Shown one piece after another: positions 18,485 to 26,633 of a stretch of 64,000 bases of DNA; position 1 is the first letter of the stretch; each line of letters begins with the position of its first letter. Made by a program: the position numbers and the translations under genes. Source of the DNA: Frondihabitans australicus (GTDB lineage Bacteria > Actinomycetota > Actinomycetes > Actinomycetales > Microbacteriaceae); contig NZ_RBKS01000001.1 of assembly GCF_003634555.1 (NCBI RefSeq), positions 558,001-622,000 on the forward strand, written 5' to 3'. Under the pieces are notes generated by a model. It did not search any database and was not told the origin of the DNA. It saw nothing but the letters and a program-made list of their open reading frames with translations.

Positions 18485-18780
18485 GGTTCGAGTTCTCCGG
18501 TGAGGTCTACCGCTGGGCGGCCCGCAAGGAGCTCTGGACCTTCGTCGCCCTTCCCGACGACGCCAGCGACCAGATCGTGGCGATCGTCGAGGACATGACG
18601 AACGGCTGGGGCTCGGTGCGCGTCGACGCGTCGGTCGGAGCGACCCGCTTCCGCACCTCGATCTTCCCCGACAGGGAGAAGGCGTCGTACGTGCTGCCGA
18701 TCAAGAAGGCCGTGCGCGAGGCCGAGGGCGTCGGCGTGGGCGACACCGTGCGGGCGTCGGTGACGCTCGTCGACTTCTAG
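18481..18780 (+). CDS. DUF1905 domain protein
   Basis: 99 residues starting MRFEFSGEVYRW with ATGA overlap to the esterase. The pattern FSGEVYRW, WTFVALPDD, GWGSVRVDASVGATRFRTSIFP and YVLPIKKAVREAEGVGVGD is that of DUF1905, a small beta-barrel often found alone or fused to YdeI-like domains. Function unknown. It ends the operon just before a strong terminator. Confidence 0.85.
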   Translation: MRFEFSGEVYRWAARKELWTFVALPDDASDQIVAIVEDMTNGWGSVRVDASVGATRFRTSIFPDREKASYVLPIKKAVREAEGVGVGDTVRASVTLVDF

Positions 18781-18791
18781 CCGGCGCCACG

Positions 18792-18848
18792 CCTCCCGAA
18801 AACGACTCCGCGCACGTGTTTCGCGTCTGCGGAGTCGTTTTCGGGAGG
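18792..18848. terminator. Hairpin family B copy 1, 20-bp perfect stem
   Basis: Arms CCTCCCGAAAACGACTCCGC and its exact complement flank a 17-base loop beginning GCACGTG. It lies between convergent genes ending at 18780 and 18855. A second copy with a related loop is at 32055-32112. A-rich and T-rich inner arms would give U-runs in both directions. Confidence 0.75.
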
Positions 18849-18854
18849 GCGCGC

Positions 18855-20045
18855 TCAGCGCAGGCGCGCGGCGAGCGCGGCGAGCTGCGCGTCGCGGACG
18901 GCGGACGTCTGCGCCTGGACGAGGAGGAAGTGGGCCGAGCGCAGGAAGTACTGCGCGTCGTCGTCCCGCGCGAACCCCCGGCCCGAGCGCGCCACCACCA
19001 GAGCCCTCGCCGCCGACGTGACCAGCTCGCCGACTTCGGCCCGGACGGCGAGGCGCTCGGGCACACGATCACGGCGGTCGGGCGAGTCGGCGAGGGCGTA
19101 GGCGCGCCTCCGCAGGGCGGCGATCCGGGCGGAGAAGGGCTCGGCGAGGTCGCGTGCCCGCTGCTCCTGCGACCGGGTGAGGCTCTCGACGATCGACCTG
19201 GCGAGTCCGAAGAGCTGGGGCTTGGCGTCGGGGGAGCTCTGCTCGTCGCTCGTGCGCCACTCGGCCAGCGGGATCGTGTCGACGACGAGGGCGTCGGGCA
19301 CCGTGGCGCCGCGCAGCTCGACGCGGGCGGTGAGGCTGCCTCCGAGGGCCGCGAGGTCGAGTGGCGTCGCGTGCATCGCCGGCGAGACGGGCAGGAGCGC
19401 GAGTACCACCGTCTCGCTCGTCGGGTCGACGCCGGCGGTGAGCAGCACCGTGTTGAGACCCCAGCCGGTGACCCACGAGACCGTGCCGTCGAAGCGCCAG
19501 CCGGGGCCGTCGCCCGCTGCGTCCGTCGCGTCGGTGACGCGCGTCGCCCGAACGTACCGCTCGGGGTAGTGCCGCACGTCGCTGAGGGCTGCTCCGGCGA
19601 AGATCTCGCCGTGCAGGAGCCCGCGGGTCACCTCGTGCCCCGGCTCTGCGCCGCCGAGCCACGTCTCGAGCTGCCCGGGGAGAGGCGCGTGCTGGCACCA
19701 GACCAGCCAGGTCGACAGGCACGCCGCGGCGAGGTCTTCGTTGATGCGGCGGTCTTCGGCCGGCCCGAGTCCGGCGCCGCCGTGCTCGGGGCGCGCGAGG
19801 TGGTTGAGGGCGCCGAGGTCGCGGAGGCGGTCGATCGTCTCGGCGGTCACGCCGCTGCGATCCGTCTCGATGCGGCGCGGGGCGAGCTCGTCGCGGGCGA
19901 AGTCGGCGACGGCCGCCACGAGGGGTTGCTCGGCGGCCCGGTCGACGGCGTCGGCCGATGCCGAGGACACGTCGGAGTCCCCGTCGGCCCGGGCGTCGTC
20001 GCCAACCGGGTCGTCGAGTGCGGGGCCGGAGGTCACGGCTCCCAT
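18855..20045 (-). CDS. Acyl-CoA dehydrogenase-like flavoprotein
   Basis: About 396 residues. The order of segments follows the acyl-CoA dehydrogenase/DszC-like fold: helical N-terminus (VAAVADFARDELAPRRIETD), LGALNHLARPEHGGAGLGP, FAGAALSDVRHY, WRFDGTVSWVTGWG in the middle, VPLDLAALGGS-like region and a helical C-terminus. The catalytic glutamate position is not clear, and the middle reads like the hydroxylase subgroup. The start is uncertain: ATG at 20045 lies almost on top of AGGAG, whereas GTG at 20036 has better spacing. A longer frame to 20144 enters the palindrome and is rejected. Confidence 0.75.
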   Translation of the reverse strand: MGAVTSGPALDDPVGDDARADGDSDVSSASADAVDRAAEQPLVAAVADFARDELAPRRIETDRSGVTAETIDRLRDLGALNHLARPEHGGAGLGPAEDRRINEDLAAACLSTWLVWCQHAPLPGQLETWLGGAEPGHEVTRGLLHGEIFAGAALSDVRHYPERYVRATRVTDATDAAGDGPGWRFDGTVSWVTGWGLNTVLLTAGVDPTSETVVLALLPVSPAMHATPLDLAALGGSLTARVELRGATVPDALVVDTIPLAEWRTSDEQSSPDAKPQLFGLARSIVESLTRSQEQRARDLAEPFSARIAALRRRAYALADSPDRRDRVPERLAVRAEVGELVTSAARALVVARSGRGFARDDDAQYFLRSAHFLLVQAQTSAVRDAQLAALAARLR

Positions 20046-20127
20046 TCTCCTGCGGCTCGCGGTGTCGCCGTGTGCGCGTGACGCCCCGTTGCGCTTCGCC
20101 CGGCGCCGCTCGCTCGGCCCGCCCTCC

Positions 20128-20185
20128 GCGACAAAACGCGACACCTGCGACGTCGTGGGGCGTCGCAGGTGTCGCGTTTTGTCGC
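20128..20185. terminator. Hairpin family A copy 2
   Basis: Exact 25-base arms starting GCGACAAAACGCGACACCTG with an 8-base loop TCGTGGGG. It lies downstream of the oxidoreductase gene ending at 20253 and upstream of the gene starting at 20045, both on the minus strand, so it probably terminates the former. Confidence 0.7.
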
Positions 20186-20252
20186 TGGGGCGGGGCGGAG
20201 CGGGGCGGAGCGGGGCGGACGGGGCGGGGATGGGATGGGGGAAGGCAGGGGC

Positions 20253-20861
20253 TCAGCGCACGACACGGATGTTGAAGTCGCCGCCGCGGAACTGCTGCAT
20301 CATCGCCGCGAACAGCAGGAAGTAGTGCTCCGCCGCCTTCGCCGTCGCGATGCCGCCGAGGTCGATCTGCGCCTCCGCGGGCCAACCGAGGTCGACGAGG
20401 AGCGACGAGACGAGGGCCTTCGCATCCTGGTCGTCGCCCGAGAGGAAGACGCTGGTGGGCTCGGCGAGCGACCCCGGCGCGACGGCGATCGTGCCCGGGA
20501 GCGTGTTGAGCGACTTCACGACCTTGGTGTCGGGCAGCGCCTTCTGCAGGAGCTCGCCGAGACTCTCGTCGGGGTGCATCAGCTCGAACGCGGGCGTGAC
20601 CGCGTTGCCGAGGTCGAGGAGCGTCTTGCCGGCGAGCTCGCTCGCGAGGCCGGGCAGCACGTCGAGCGTGAAGGCGGCCTGGAGGGCGTTGACGACGAGG
20701 TCGGCGTCGCGGATCGCGTCGGCGGTCGAGGCGACCGGGGAAGCGAGGTCGCCGTGCGACGACGGGTCGCGCGAGCCGAAGACGACATCGTGGCCGGCGG
20801 CGAGGAATCCGCCGGCGAGGGTGGTGGCCATGTGGCCGGTTCCGAGGACTGCGATGCGCAT
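20253..20861 (-). CDS. NADP/F420-binding oxidoreductase (NPOR-like, Rossmann fold)
   Basis: 202 residues. The N-terminal dinucleotide fold MRIAVLGTGHMATTLAGGF and VVFGSRDPSS match the NADP oxidoreductase, coenzyme-F420-dependent family (Pfam F420_oxidored). ADLVVNALQ and KTLLDLGNAVTP follow, and the C-terminal AAEHYFLLFAAMMQQF contributes the substrate side. It is divergent from the MarR gene and the two share a promoter region with twin dyad sites, so it is probably the MarR target. Substrate unknown. Confidence 0.88.
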   Translation of the reverse strand: MRIAVLGTGHMATTLAGGFLAAGHDVVFGSRDPSSHGDLASPVASTADAIRDADLVVNALQAAFTLDVLPGLASELAGKTLLDLGNAVTPAFELMHPDESLGELLQKALPDTKVVKSLNTLPGTIAVAPGSLAEPTSVFLSGDDQDAKALVSSLLVDLGWPAEAQIDLGGIATAKAAEHYFLLFAAMMQQFRGGDFNIRVVR

Positions 20862-20889
20862 GGGGTTCTCCTCCTGCTAGGGTTTAGTC

Positions 20890-20936
20890 GTTCGAATTTG
20901 AACAACGTCGACGCTAGCACTAGTTCGAATTTGAAT
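20890..20936. promoter_or_regulatory. Twin MarR-type operators in a divergent promoter
   Basis: Two copies of GTTCGAATTTGAA, at 20890-20902 and 20923-20935, each nearly palindromic, are spaced 33 bases start to start (about three helical turns). They lie between the oxidoreductase start at 20861 and the MarR start at 20972. Such spacing would place two dimers on the same DNA face and allow autoregulation plus control of the oxidoreductase. Confidence 0.65.
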
Positions 20937-20971
20937 CAAAGTGTTTCGCCCGTTTTTTATTGGGAGACCCC

Positions 20972-21430
20972 ATGGCCGACGCCCTCAACCCCGACGAACT
21001 CGGCGCCTACTTCGCGCTCGTCGCCGCCGGCGACCTCCTGCAGCGGGCCGTGTCGACGCAGCTGGCCGAGCACGGGCTGACCCCGCTGCAGTTCTCGATC
21101 CTGGCGACGCTGTTCGAGGCCTCGGGCGCAGCGCCCGAGAGCCCGGGGCTCCGCATGAGCGACCTCGCCGACACCCTCGTCGTCTCCCGCAGCGGTCTCA
21201 CGTACCAGGTGACTCAGCTCGAAAAGGCCGGGCTCGTCTCGCGCTCCTCGTCGTCGGCCGACAGCCGCGGGGTGGTGGCGGCGCTGACGCCTGAGGGGCT
21301 GGCGTTGATCGAGGCGGTGTTCCCGGGGCACGTGGCTCTGGTACGGGCAAAGTTCCTCGATCTCGTGTCGGCCGACGAGCTCGCGACGATCCGCTCGGCA
21401 CTCGGGAGGGTCTCCGCCTCGCTCCGCTGA
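20972..21430 (+). CDS. MarR-family transcriptional regulator
   Basis: 152 residues from ATG 20972, with GGGAG five bases upstream; an in-frame TTG at 20960 is not favoured. The winged helix reads MSDLADTLVVSRSGLTYQ and VTQLEKAGLVSRS followed by SADSRGVVAALTPEG, the DNA-contacting wing. Flanking helices would dimerise. It likely represses itself and the divergent oxidoreductase through the sites at 20890-20936 in response to a small phenolic or electrophile, as is usual for the family. Confidence 0.9.
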   Translation: MADALNPDELGAYFALVAAGDLLQRAVSTQLAEHGLTPLQFSILATLFEASGAAPESPGLRMSDLADTLVVSRSGLTYQVTQLEKAGLVSRSSSSADSRGVVAALTPEGLALIEAVFPGHVALVRAKFLDLVSADELATIRSALGRVSASLR

Positions 21431-21538
21431 CGTCCGGCGCTCCGCTCCCGGCGCCTCTCGTGACGCCGTGTGACGCTGTCGGTCGCGACATGACGGGCGC
21501 AGGAGCAGCAGAGACCCGCCCGGTGTCAGCATGAGCGC

Positions 21539-21892
21539 ATGAGCGACTACTTCGACCGCGACGCCGACAAGACCTACACCAGGGTGTACAAGGCGCAGAC
21601 GCCCGACATCCTGCAGAAGTTCTCGGAGTTCGACGCCGCCGTGTTCCAGGCGGAAGGGCGTGAGATCCCGCTGAAGTACCGCGAGCTCATCGCGCTCGCC
21701 GTGGGCATCACGACGCAGTGCGTCTACTGCATCGACGCGCACAGCCAGAACGCCGTGAAGGCCGGCGCCACCGAGGGCGAGCTCGCGGAGGCCGCGTGGG
21801 TCGCGACCGCGATCCGGGCGGGCGGCGGGTACGCCCACGGGCGTCTCGCGTTCAAGCTGTCGGGGGCGTCCGAGCCCCACGCGCACGGGTGA
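21539..21892 (+). CDS. Carboxymuconolactone decarboxylase family protein (AhpD-like)
   Basis: 117 residues. The CxxC motif with downstream His, CVYCIDAHSQNAVKAGATEGE (Cys at about 61 and 64), is the peroxidase/disulfide-reductase active site of AhpD-like members rather than a true decarboxylase. KYRELIALAVGITTQ precedes it. It is followed by an overlapping alpha/beta hydrolase gene. A role in peroxide or aldehyde detoxification is plausible next to the MarR/F420 pair. Confidence 0.9.
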   Translation: MSDYFDRDADKTYTRVYKAQTPDILQKFSEFDAAVFQAEGREIPLKYRELIALAVGITTQCVYCIDAHSQNAVKAGATEGELAEAAWVATAIRAGGGYAHGRLAFKLSGASEPHAHG

Positions 21893-22647
21893 GCGGATTC
21901 ACGGCAGGAGCCCTGCCCGACGTCGCCAGGCGGCCGGCCGGCGAACCACGAGGAACGGTGCTCGTCGTGGGCGGCCTCGACGAGAGCTCTGACGACTTCG
22001 CGCTGCTCACGGACCTCCTGGTGCTCGCAGGATTCGCGGTGACGGTCTTCGGCGACGTGTCGGTCGACCCCGACTCGGGCCTCGGCGGCGTGCGGGCGGC
22101 CCTCGCCGAGGTGAGTATCGCCGCGCCCGTGACCGTGGTGGGGTCGGACTTCGGCGCCGTCCTGGCGCTCACGCTCCTCGTCGCGGAGCGGCGACCGATC
22201 GACGCCATCGTGATCGGAGGGCTCGTGACCCGGCTCTCGCGGGCGTCGACTGTGCCCGTGGCCGACTTCGAGGCGCTCGGCGGCGTCGACCGTGCGGGCG
22301 GGGGCGCCGACCCGGCGCTCGACGGCGCCGAAGCCGTGCCCGCGACCGTGTCGGTGGCGCGCATCCCCGCCGGCTTCCGCCTGCCGCAGCCCGCGGAGGT
22401 GCGGGTGCCGGTGCTCGTCTTCCACGGCGACGCGGACGACGTCACGCGGGTGGCCGATGCCGTGTCGTGGGCGTCGCTCCTGCCGTTCGGGTCGTTGCGG
22501 CTCGTGCCGGGCGGCGATCACCGGGTGCTGACCGGTGAGGCGCGGCGGACCGTCGCCGCCGCGATCGTGCTGTTCCTCGAGCGGCAGCGCGCCGGGCGGC
22601 CCGTGCTCGTCGACGGCTTCGCGTCGACCGGTGTCCGCGCGACGTAG
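21889..22647 (+). CDS. Alpha/beta hydrolase-like protein with degenerate nucleophile elbow
   Basis: 252 residues from a GTG at 21889 overlapping the AhpD-like stop. The fold is suggested by GTVLVVGGLDESSDDFALLTD, PVTVVGSDFGAVLALTLLVAE as nucleophile elbow, VPVLVFHGDADDVT for the acid and GGDHRVL for the His. The elbow is G-S-D-F-G, with Asp rather than Ser at the usual centre, as in dehalogenase-like members, or the adjacent Ser serves instead. Substrate unknown. Confidence 0.72.
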   Translation: MSGFTAGALPDVARRPAGEPRGTVLVVGGLDESSDDFALLTDLLVLAGFAVTVFGDVSVDPDSGLGGVRAALAEVSIAAPVTVVGSDFGAVLALTLLVAERRPIDAIVIGGLVTRLSRASTVPVADFEALGGVDRAGGGADPALDGAEAVPATVSVARIPAGFRLPQPAEVRVPVLVFHGDADDVTRVADAVSWASLLPFGSLRLVPGGDHRVLTGEARRTVAAAIVLFLERQRAGRPVLVDGFASTGVRAT

Positions 22648-22662
22648 CGACTGAGCGCCGCA

Positions 22663-22714
22663 ATGAACCCCCGAGCGGCCAAGAAACCATCGCGCGCGGA
22701 GGTTCATCGGCCGC
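22663..22714. terminator. Interleaved inverted repeats between convergent genes
   Basis: ATGAACC (22663-22669) pairs with GGTTCAT (22701-22707), and GCGGCC (22675-22680) pairs with GGCCGC (22709-22714). The two pairings cross, so they would exclude each other or form a pseudoknot. Weak terminator candidate. Confidence 0.25.
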
Positions 22715-22778
22715 ACGGAGGTTCCTAGCGGCGGGGAGCGCCGGGCGGGGTGCGCCGGGCGGGGCGCAGGAGCAGCGG

Positions 22779-23729
22779 TCAGCCCACGGGGTAGCCGACA
22801 AACGCGAAACGAGAGCTGTCGGGCGCCCAGCTGTTGACGTTGATCGTTCCCTGTCCGCCGAGCAGCGGGAACGAGGCCACGGGAGTCGACCAGTCACTCG
22901 TCCGCACGAGGTGCACGACGACGTCGAGGTCGGCGGGGTGGCCAAGCGTTCCGGCCGGGAACGAGATGTACGTCGCCCACTCGCCCGACGGCGACGGGTG
23001 CGGGAACCAGTCGACGGTCGTCGACGTCACGAGGCGCTCGACGTCCGCGGCGCCGTCGCCATCACGGATGCGGGCGAGCTGCGCGTGCCCGGGCTCGGTC
23101 GCCCAGCGCTCGGTGTTGAAGTAGATCCACTCGTCGTCGGCGCTCCACTCGGGGCCGTCGATGTGGCCCGGGCCGGTGTCGATTCGTGCGGGCGAGCCCT
23201 CGGATCCTGCGCCCTGAGTCGACCTCGCGCCGGGCACGGGCGCCACGACGAGACGCCCGGGCTCGTCGAACGTCGTGATCTCGACGTAGGCGAGGCGGGT
23301 GGCGTCGCGCGAGACGCCGTGGAGGAAGTGCCAGCGACCGTCGTCGGGCGAGACTCGGGTGACCGGGCCGCCGCTGAGCGACGCGCGGTAGATGTGCCGG
23401 TCGCCAGCCGAGAGGAAAATCGACTCGCCGTCGGGGGAGAGCACGTGGTCGTTGTTGATCGGCGGGAGGCCCTCGTGCGGGATCTCGACGAGGTCGCGCT
23501 CGGTCTGCGTGCCGCGACCGGCGTCGTCGTCGAGGTCGAGCCGCCACAGCCGCCCGTTGCCGTTGAGGTAGAGCGCGCGGCCGTCGCGCGACCAGTTCGG
23601 TGCCTCGACCAGGATCCGATCGCTCTCGAACACGAGTGTCGGCTCGTCGCCGTCGACCCCTGCCGTCCACACCTGGGAGAGCTGCCCGCCCGAGAGGGTC
23701 CGCCACGGACCGCCATTGTCGTCTGCCAT
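22779..23729 (-). CDS. TolB-like PD40 beta-propeller protein
   Basis: 316 residues starting MADDNGGPWRTLSGG. Repeated PD40/WD-like strands are visible: VEAPNWSRDGRALYLNG, NDHVLSPDGESIFLSAGD, GPEWSADDEWIYFNTERW, and VDWFPHPSPSGEWATYISF. There is no signal peptide, so it is a cytoplasmic six-bladed-propeller-like protein. Its promoter carries a perfect 16-base palindrome shared with the divergent Dabb/oxidoreductase pair and with the locus at 27.2 kb, which suggests a role in the same sugar pathway. Confidence 0.85.
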   Translation of the reverse strand: MADDNGGPWRTLSGGQLSQVWTAGVDGDEPTLVFESDRILVEAPNWSRDGRALYLNGNGRLWRLDLDDDAGRGTQTERDLVEIPHEGLPPINNDHVLSPDGESIFLSAGDRHIYRASLSGGPVTRVSPDDGRWHFLHGVSRDATRLAYVEITTFDEPGRLVVAPVPGARSTQGAGSEGSPARIDTGPGHIDGPEWSADDEWIYFNTERWATEPGHAQLARIRDGDGAADVERLVTSTTVDWFPHPSPSGEWATYISFPAGTLGHPADLDVVVHLVRTSDWSTPVASFPLLGGQGTINVNSWAPDSSRFAFVGYPVG

Positions 23730-23751
23730 ATGTCGAGCGTAGCAACATATC

Positions 23752-23767
23752 GTTAGCACGTGCTAAC
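23752..23767. promoter_or_regulatory. Palindromic LacI-type operator, copy 1
   Basis: GTTAGCACGTGCTAAC is a perfect 16-base palindrome with a central CG, placed between the divergent PD40 and Dabb genes. Its 14-base core recurs at 27176-27189. The LacI gene at 25375 lies between the two sites and is the likely regulator. Confidence 0.7.
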
Positions 23768-23775
23768 TTCGGGGC

Positions 23776-24081
23776 ATGATCCAGCACACCGTCTGCTTCT
23801 CGCTCGTCCACCCGCACGACAGCGCGGCCGAACGCGGGTTCCTCGAGACCGCGGCGGCGACGCTCGCGGGCATCCCCGGCGTGTCCGGCTTCCGCATCGC
23901 CTTGCAGGTGTCGACGCAGAGCGACCTCGAGTGGCAGTTCGCGATGGACTTCGACGATCAGGCGGCGTACGACGCGTACTCCGCGCACCCGTCGCACGTC
24001 GCGTTCGTCGAGTCGCGGTGGGTGCCTGAGGTGGCGCGGTTCACCGAGTTCGACTTCGTGCCGTGGGGCGACGAGCGGTGA
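23776..24081 (+). CDS. Dabb (stress-responsive A/B barrel) domain protein
   Basis: 101 residues covering one Dabb domain: MIQHTVCFSLVHPHDS at the start, LAGIPGVSGFRIALQV, MDFDDQAAYDAYSAHPSHVAFVE and a hydrophobic end. The fold is a dimeric ferredoxin-like barrel. It starts nine bases after the palindromic operator and its stop overlaps the next gene, so it is the first gene of a LacI-controlled pair with a sugar dehydrogenase. Confidence 0.9.
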   Translation: MIQHTVCFSLVHPHDSAAERGFLETAAATLAGIPGVSGFRIALQVSTQSDLEWQFAMDFDDQAAYDAYSAHPSHVAFVESRWVPEVARFTEFDFVPWGDER

Positions 24082-25118
24082 CCGGCTTCATCTTCCCGCA
24101 GGCGGCCCCGACCCCGCTGCGCGGCATGCCGGCCCTGCGCTGGGGCGTCGTCGGCGCCGGCGGCATCGCGGGCGACTTCATCGATGCCATGCACGCCCAC
24201 ACCGACCAGCGCGCGGTCGCGGTGGCGTCTCGCTCGCCCGAGAAGGGCGCCCGGTTCGCGGCAGCCCACGGCGTCGACCGCGTCGTCGAGACCGTCGAGC
24301 AGCTGGCGATGTCGCCCGACATCGACGTGGTCTACGTCGCCACCCCGCACACGGCTCACCGCGCCGGAGCCCTCGCGGCCATCGCCGGCGGCAAGTCGGT
24401 GCTCATCGAGAAGCCGATGGCCACGAGCGAGGCCGAGGCGCAGGAGATCGCCGACGCCGCCCGCGAGGCCTGCGTCTTCGCGATGGAGGCGATGTGGACC
24501 GTCTTCCGCCCCGACTTCGCCGCCGTCTCGGCGCTTCTTGACGAGCGTGTGCTCGGCGACGTGGTCCTGGCCGACGCGTCGGTGGCGTGGCGGCAAGACC
24601 TCGGCGCCGACTCCCGGATGACGAACCCGGCCCTCGGCGGAGGAGCGATCCTCGACATGGGTGTCTACGCCTACTGGTTCGCGCAGTACGCGACCGGGCG
24701 GGCGACCTCCGTCTCGGCTAAGGGTCGGATCCTGCCGAACGGGGTCGACCTCGACGCGGTCACCGCGCTCACGGGGGCCTCGGGCGCTCTGGCCACGGCC
24801 TCCACCAGCCTCCGCACGACGGCTGACGGCCGCGCGTCGATCAGCGGCACCGCGGGGTCGCTGCGGTTCGTCGACAACTTCGTGTTCCCGGCTCGGTTCG
24901 CCGTCACGGTGGCCGAGGGCGCAGGAGCCGGCACCCACGAGTGGTCCGACCCCGCGATGCTCCTCGGCCGCCAGGGTCTCGCGTACGAGGCGGCCGGGGT
25001 CGCGGCCCTCGTCGCCGCGGGCGCTGTCGAGGCGCCCCGGCACACCCTCGACGACGCCGTCGCGCTCGCGCGCACCTCCGACGCGGTGCGGGCGGCCCTC
25101 AGCGTCGTCGCTGCATGA
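24078..25118 (+). CDS. Gfo/Idh/MocA-family NAD(P)-dependent oxidoreductase
   Basis: 346 residues from a GTG at 24078 in a GTGA overlap. The Rossmann start LRWGVVGAGGIAGDFIDAM, DVVYVATPHTAH, and the catalytic-lysine motif VLIEKPMATSEAEA are clear, followed by GGGAILDMGVYAYWFA in the C-terminal domain. The family oxidises sugars, inositols or their derivatives. It is a paralogue of the oxidoreductase at 27264, with which it shares an operator. Confidence 0.92.
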   Translation: MTGFIFPQAAPTPLRGMPALRWGVVGAGGIAGDFIDAMHAHTDQRAVAVASRSPEKGARFAAAHGVDRVVETVEQLAMSPDIDVVYVATPHTAHRAGALAAIAGGKSVLIEKPMATSEAEAQEIADAAREACVFAMEAMWTVFRPDFAAVSALLDERVLGDVVLADASVAWRQDLGADSRMTNPALGGGAILDMGVYAYWFAQYATGRATSVSAKGRILPNGVDLDAVTALTGASGALATASTSLRTTADGRASISGTAGSLRFVDNFVFPARFAVTVAEGAGAGTHEWSDPAMLLGRQGLAYEAAGVAALVAAGAVEAPRHTLDDAVALARTSDAVRAALSVVAA

Positions 25119-25183
25119 GCGTGCGGCGTCGCGGCGCGGGGCCCCGGCCGGTGCCGCGCGGCCCGGCTCTGCCCGGCCCGACC

Positions 25184-25306
25184 CGGCGCGAGGTCTTGCC
25201 CGGCCCGGCTCGGCGCGAAGTCTTGCCCGGCCCGGCTCGGGGTGGTGCGCCGCTTTTTTCCCTCCTCAACTACGGAGTTGAGGACGGGAAAAAGCAGCGC
25301 AACACC
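25184..25306. repeat. 27-bp tandem repeat followed by a terminator-like hairpin
   Basis: A 27-base unit starting CGGCGCGA occurs twice head to tail (25184-25210, 25211-25237) with one mismatch. Directly after it, 25241-25306 forms a long hairpin whose arms include TTTTTTCCC and GGGAAAAAG, around the tip CTCAAC-TACGGA-GTTGAG. It lies between the oxidoreductase and the LacI gene, both on the plus strand, and would terminate the former. Confidence 0.6.
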
Positions 25307-25374
25307 CCGCCGAGTCCGGGCGCGACGCGGCGCGGAGCCTCGAGCGGCGCACACCCCGATGCGATAATCCGACC

Positions 25375-26502
25375 GTGACGCCAGCAGACGACAGCGCGAC
25401 GAGCGCAGCCGCGCAGCGCGCCGCGGCCAGCCCGGCCAGCCCGGCCGGCGCGACGAGCCCGGCCGGCGCGCCGCCCGACGCAGGCGCGAGCGCGCACGCA
25501 GACGCCTCCCGCCCGCCGACGATGAGCGACGTCGCCCGCCACGCGGGGGTCTCCCGCCAGCTGGTGTCGATGGTGATGCGGGGTCTGCCCGGGCCGAGCG
25601 AGGCGTCCGCGCAGGCCGTGAGGGCGTCAGCGAGGGCCCTGGACTTCAGGCCGAATGCGTCTGCCCGGCTCCTGCGGCAGAAGCGCACCCGCCTGATCGG
25701 GTTCATGGTGCAGACCCGGAACGTGTTCGAGCTGCGCGTGGTCGAGCGCATGCTGGAGCGCGCCGCGGAGGAGGGGTTCCACGTCGTGCTCGGACCGGTC
25801 AGCGCGACCCGGACCACCGACGTCGTCGTCTCCGAGCTGCTCGAGCAGCGCGTCGAGGCGCTCTGCTGCTACAACCCCGACCCCGAGTCGCTGGCGCTCC
25901 ACCGCGCGCTCGAGACCATGCCCGTGGTGTGGCTCGGCGAGCGGTCGAGCGATCCGCGGGCCGACGTGGTCCGGACCGACGACGACACCGGGCTCCGGCT
26001 GCTCGTCGAGCACCTCGTCGCGCTCGGCCACACCGAGATCGCCTACGCCGGTGGCCTCGACGGGACAGTGGGCCCCGACCGAGCCGACACGTACCGCCGT
26101 GCGATGTCGTCCGCCGGGCGAGCCGACAGCATCGACGTGATCGAGGTGGGGTTCGGCGAGGAGGACGGCGCCGAGGCCGCGCGTCGGATCCTGCGCCGTG
26201 ATCATCTGCCGACCGCCGTGATCGGCTCGAGCGACCAGTGCGGCGCCGGCGTGCGCGCGGTGCTGGCGCAGCACGGCGTCGAGGTGCCGGGCGACGTCTC
26301 GGTGACGGGCTACGACGACAGCGACGTCGCGAGCATCTCGTACAACTCGCTGACGTCAGTGAGGCAGGATGTGGAGCTCACCGTCGACGCCACCCTCTCG
26401 GCCGTGCTCCGTCGGCTCGGCGACCCGTCGCTCGCGCCCCGCGAGACGCCGACGCGCGCCACCCTCGTCGTCCGTTCCTCCACGGGCCCCGCCCGCTCAT
26501 AG
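25375..26502 (+). CDS. LacI-family transcriptional regulator with Ala/Pro-rich N-terminal extension
   Basis: 375 residues from a GTG at 25375. The first 48 residues are Ala/Ser/Pro-rich low complexity, encoded by short GCCCGGCC repeats; a start nearer the ATG at 25522 is possible. The helix-turn-helix is MSDVARHAGVSRQLVSMVMRG, and the effector domain has RLIGFMVQ, GHTEIAYAGGLDG and VPGDVSVTGYDDSDVASISYN. It lies between two loci that carry the same palindromic operator, so it is the likely regulator of both. Confidence 0.88.
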   Translation: MTPADDSATSAAAQRAAASPASPAGATSPAGAPPDAGASAHADASRPPTMSDVARHAGVSRQLVSMVMRGLPGPSEASAQAVRASARALDFRPNASARLLRQKRTRLIGFMVQTRNVFELRVVERMLERAAEEGFHVVLGPVSATRTTDVVVSELLEQRVEALCCYNPDPESLALHRALETMPVVWLGERSSDPRADVVRTDDDTGLRLLVEHLVALGHTEIAYAGGLDGTVGPDRADTYRRAMSSAGRADSIDVIEVGFGEEDGAEAARRILRRDHLPTAVIGSSDQCGAGVRAVLAQHGVEVPGDVSVTGYDDSDVASISYNSLTSVRQDVELTVDATLSAVLRRLGDPSLAPRETPTRATLVVRSSTGPARS

Positions 26503-26536
26503 CCCGTAGCCGCCCCTGCCTCCGGCCCCGCCTCCT

Positions 26537-26594
26537 GCGACAAAACGCGACACCTGCGACGTGCGGGTGCGTCGCAGGTGTCGCGTTTTGTCGC
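26537..26594. terminator. Hairpin family A copy 3
   Basis: 25-base arms identical to the other copies, with the 8-base loop TGCGGGTG. It lies between convergent genes ending at 26502 and 26634, consistent with bidirectional termination. Confidence 0.75.
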
Positions 26595-26633
26595 GCGGGC
26601 GACCGTGCGGCCGGGGAACCTAATGTGAGCCGG

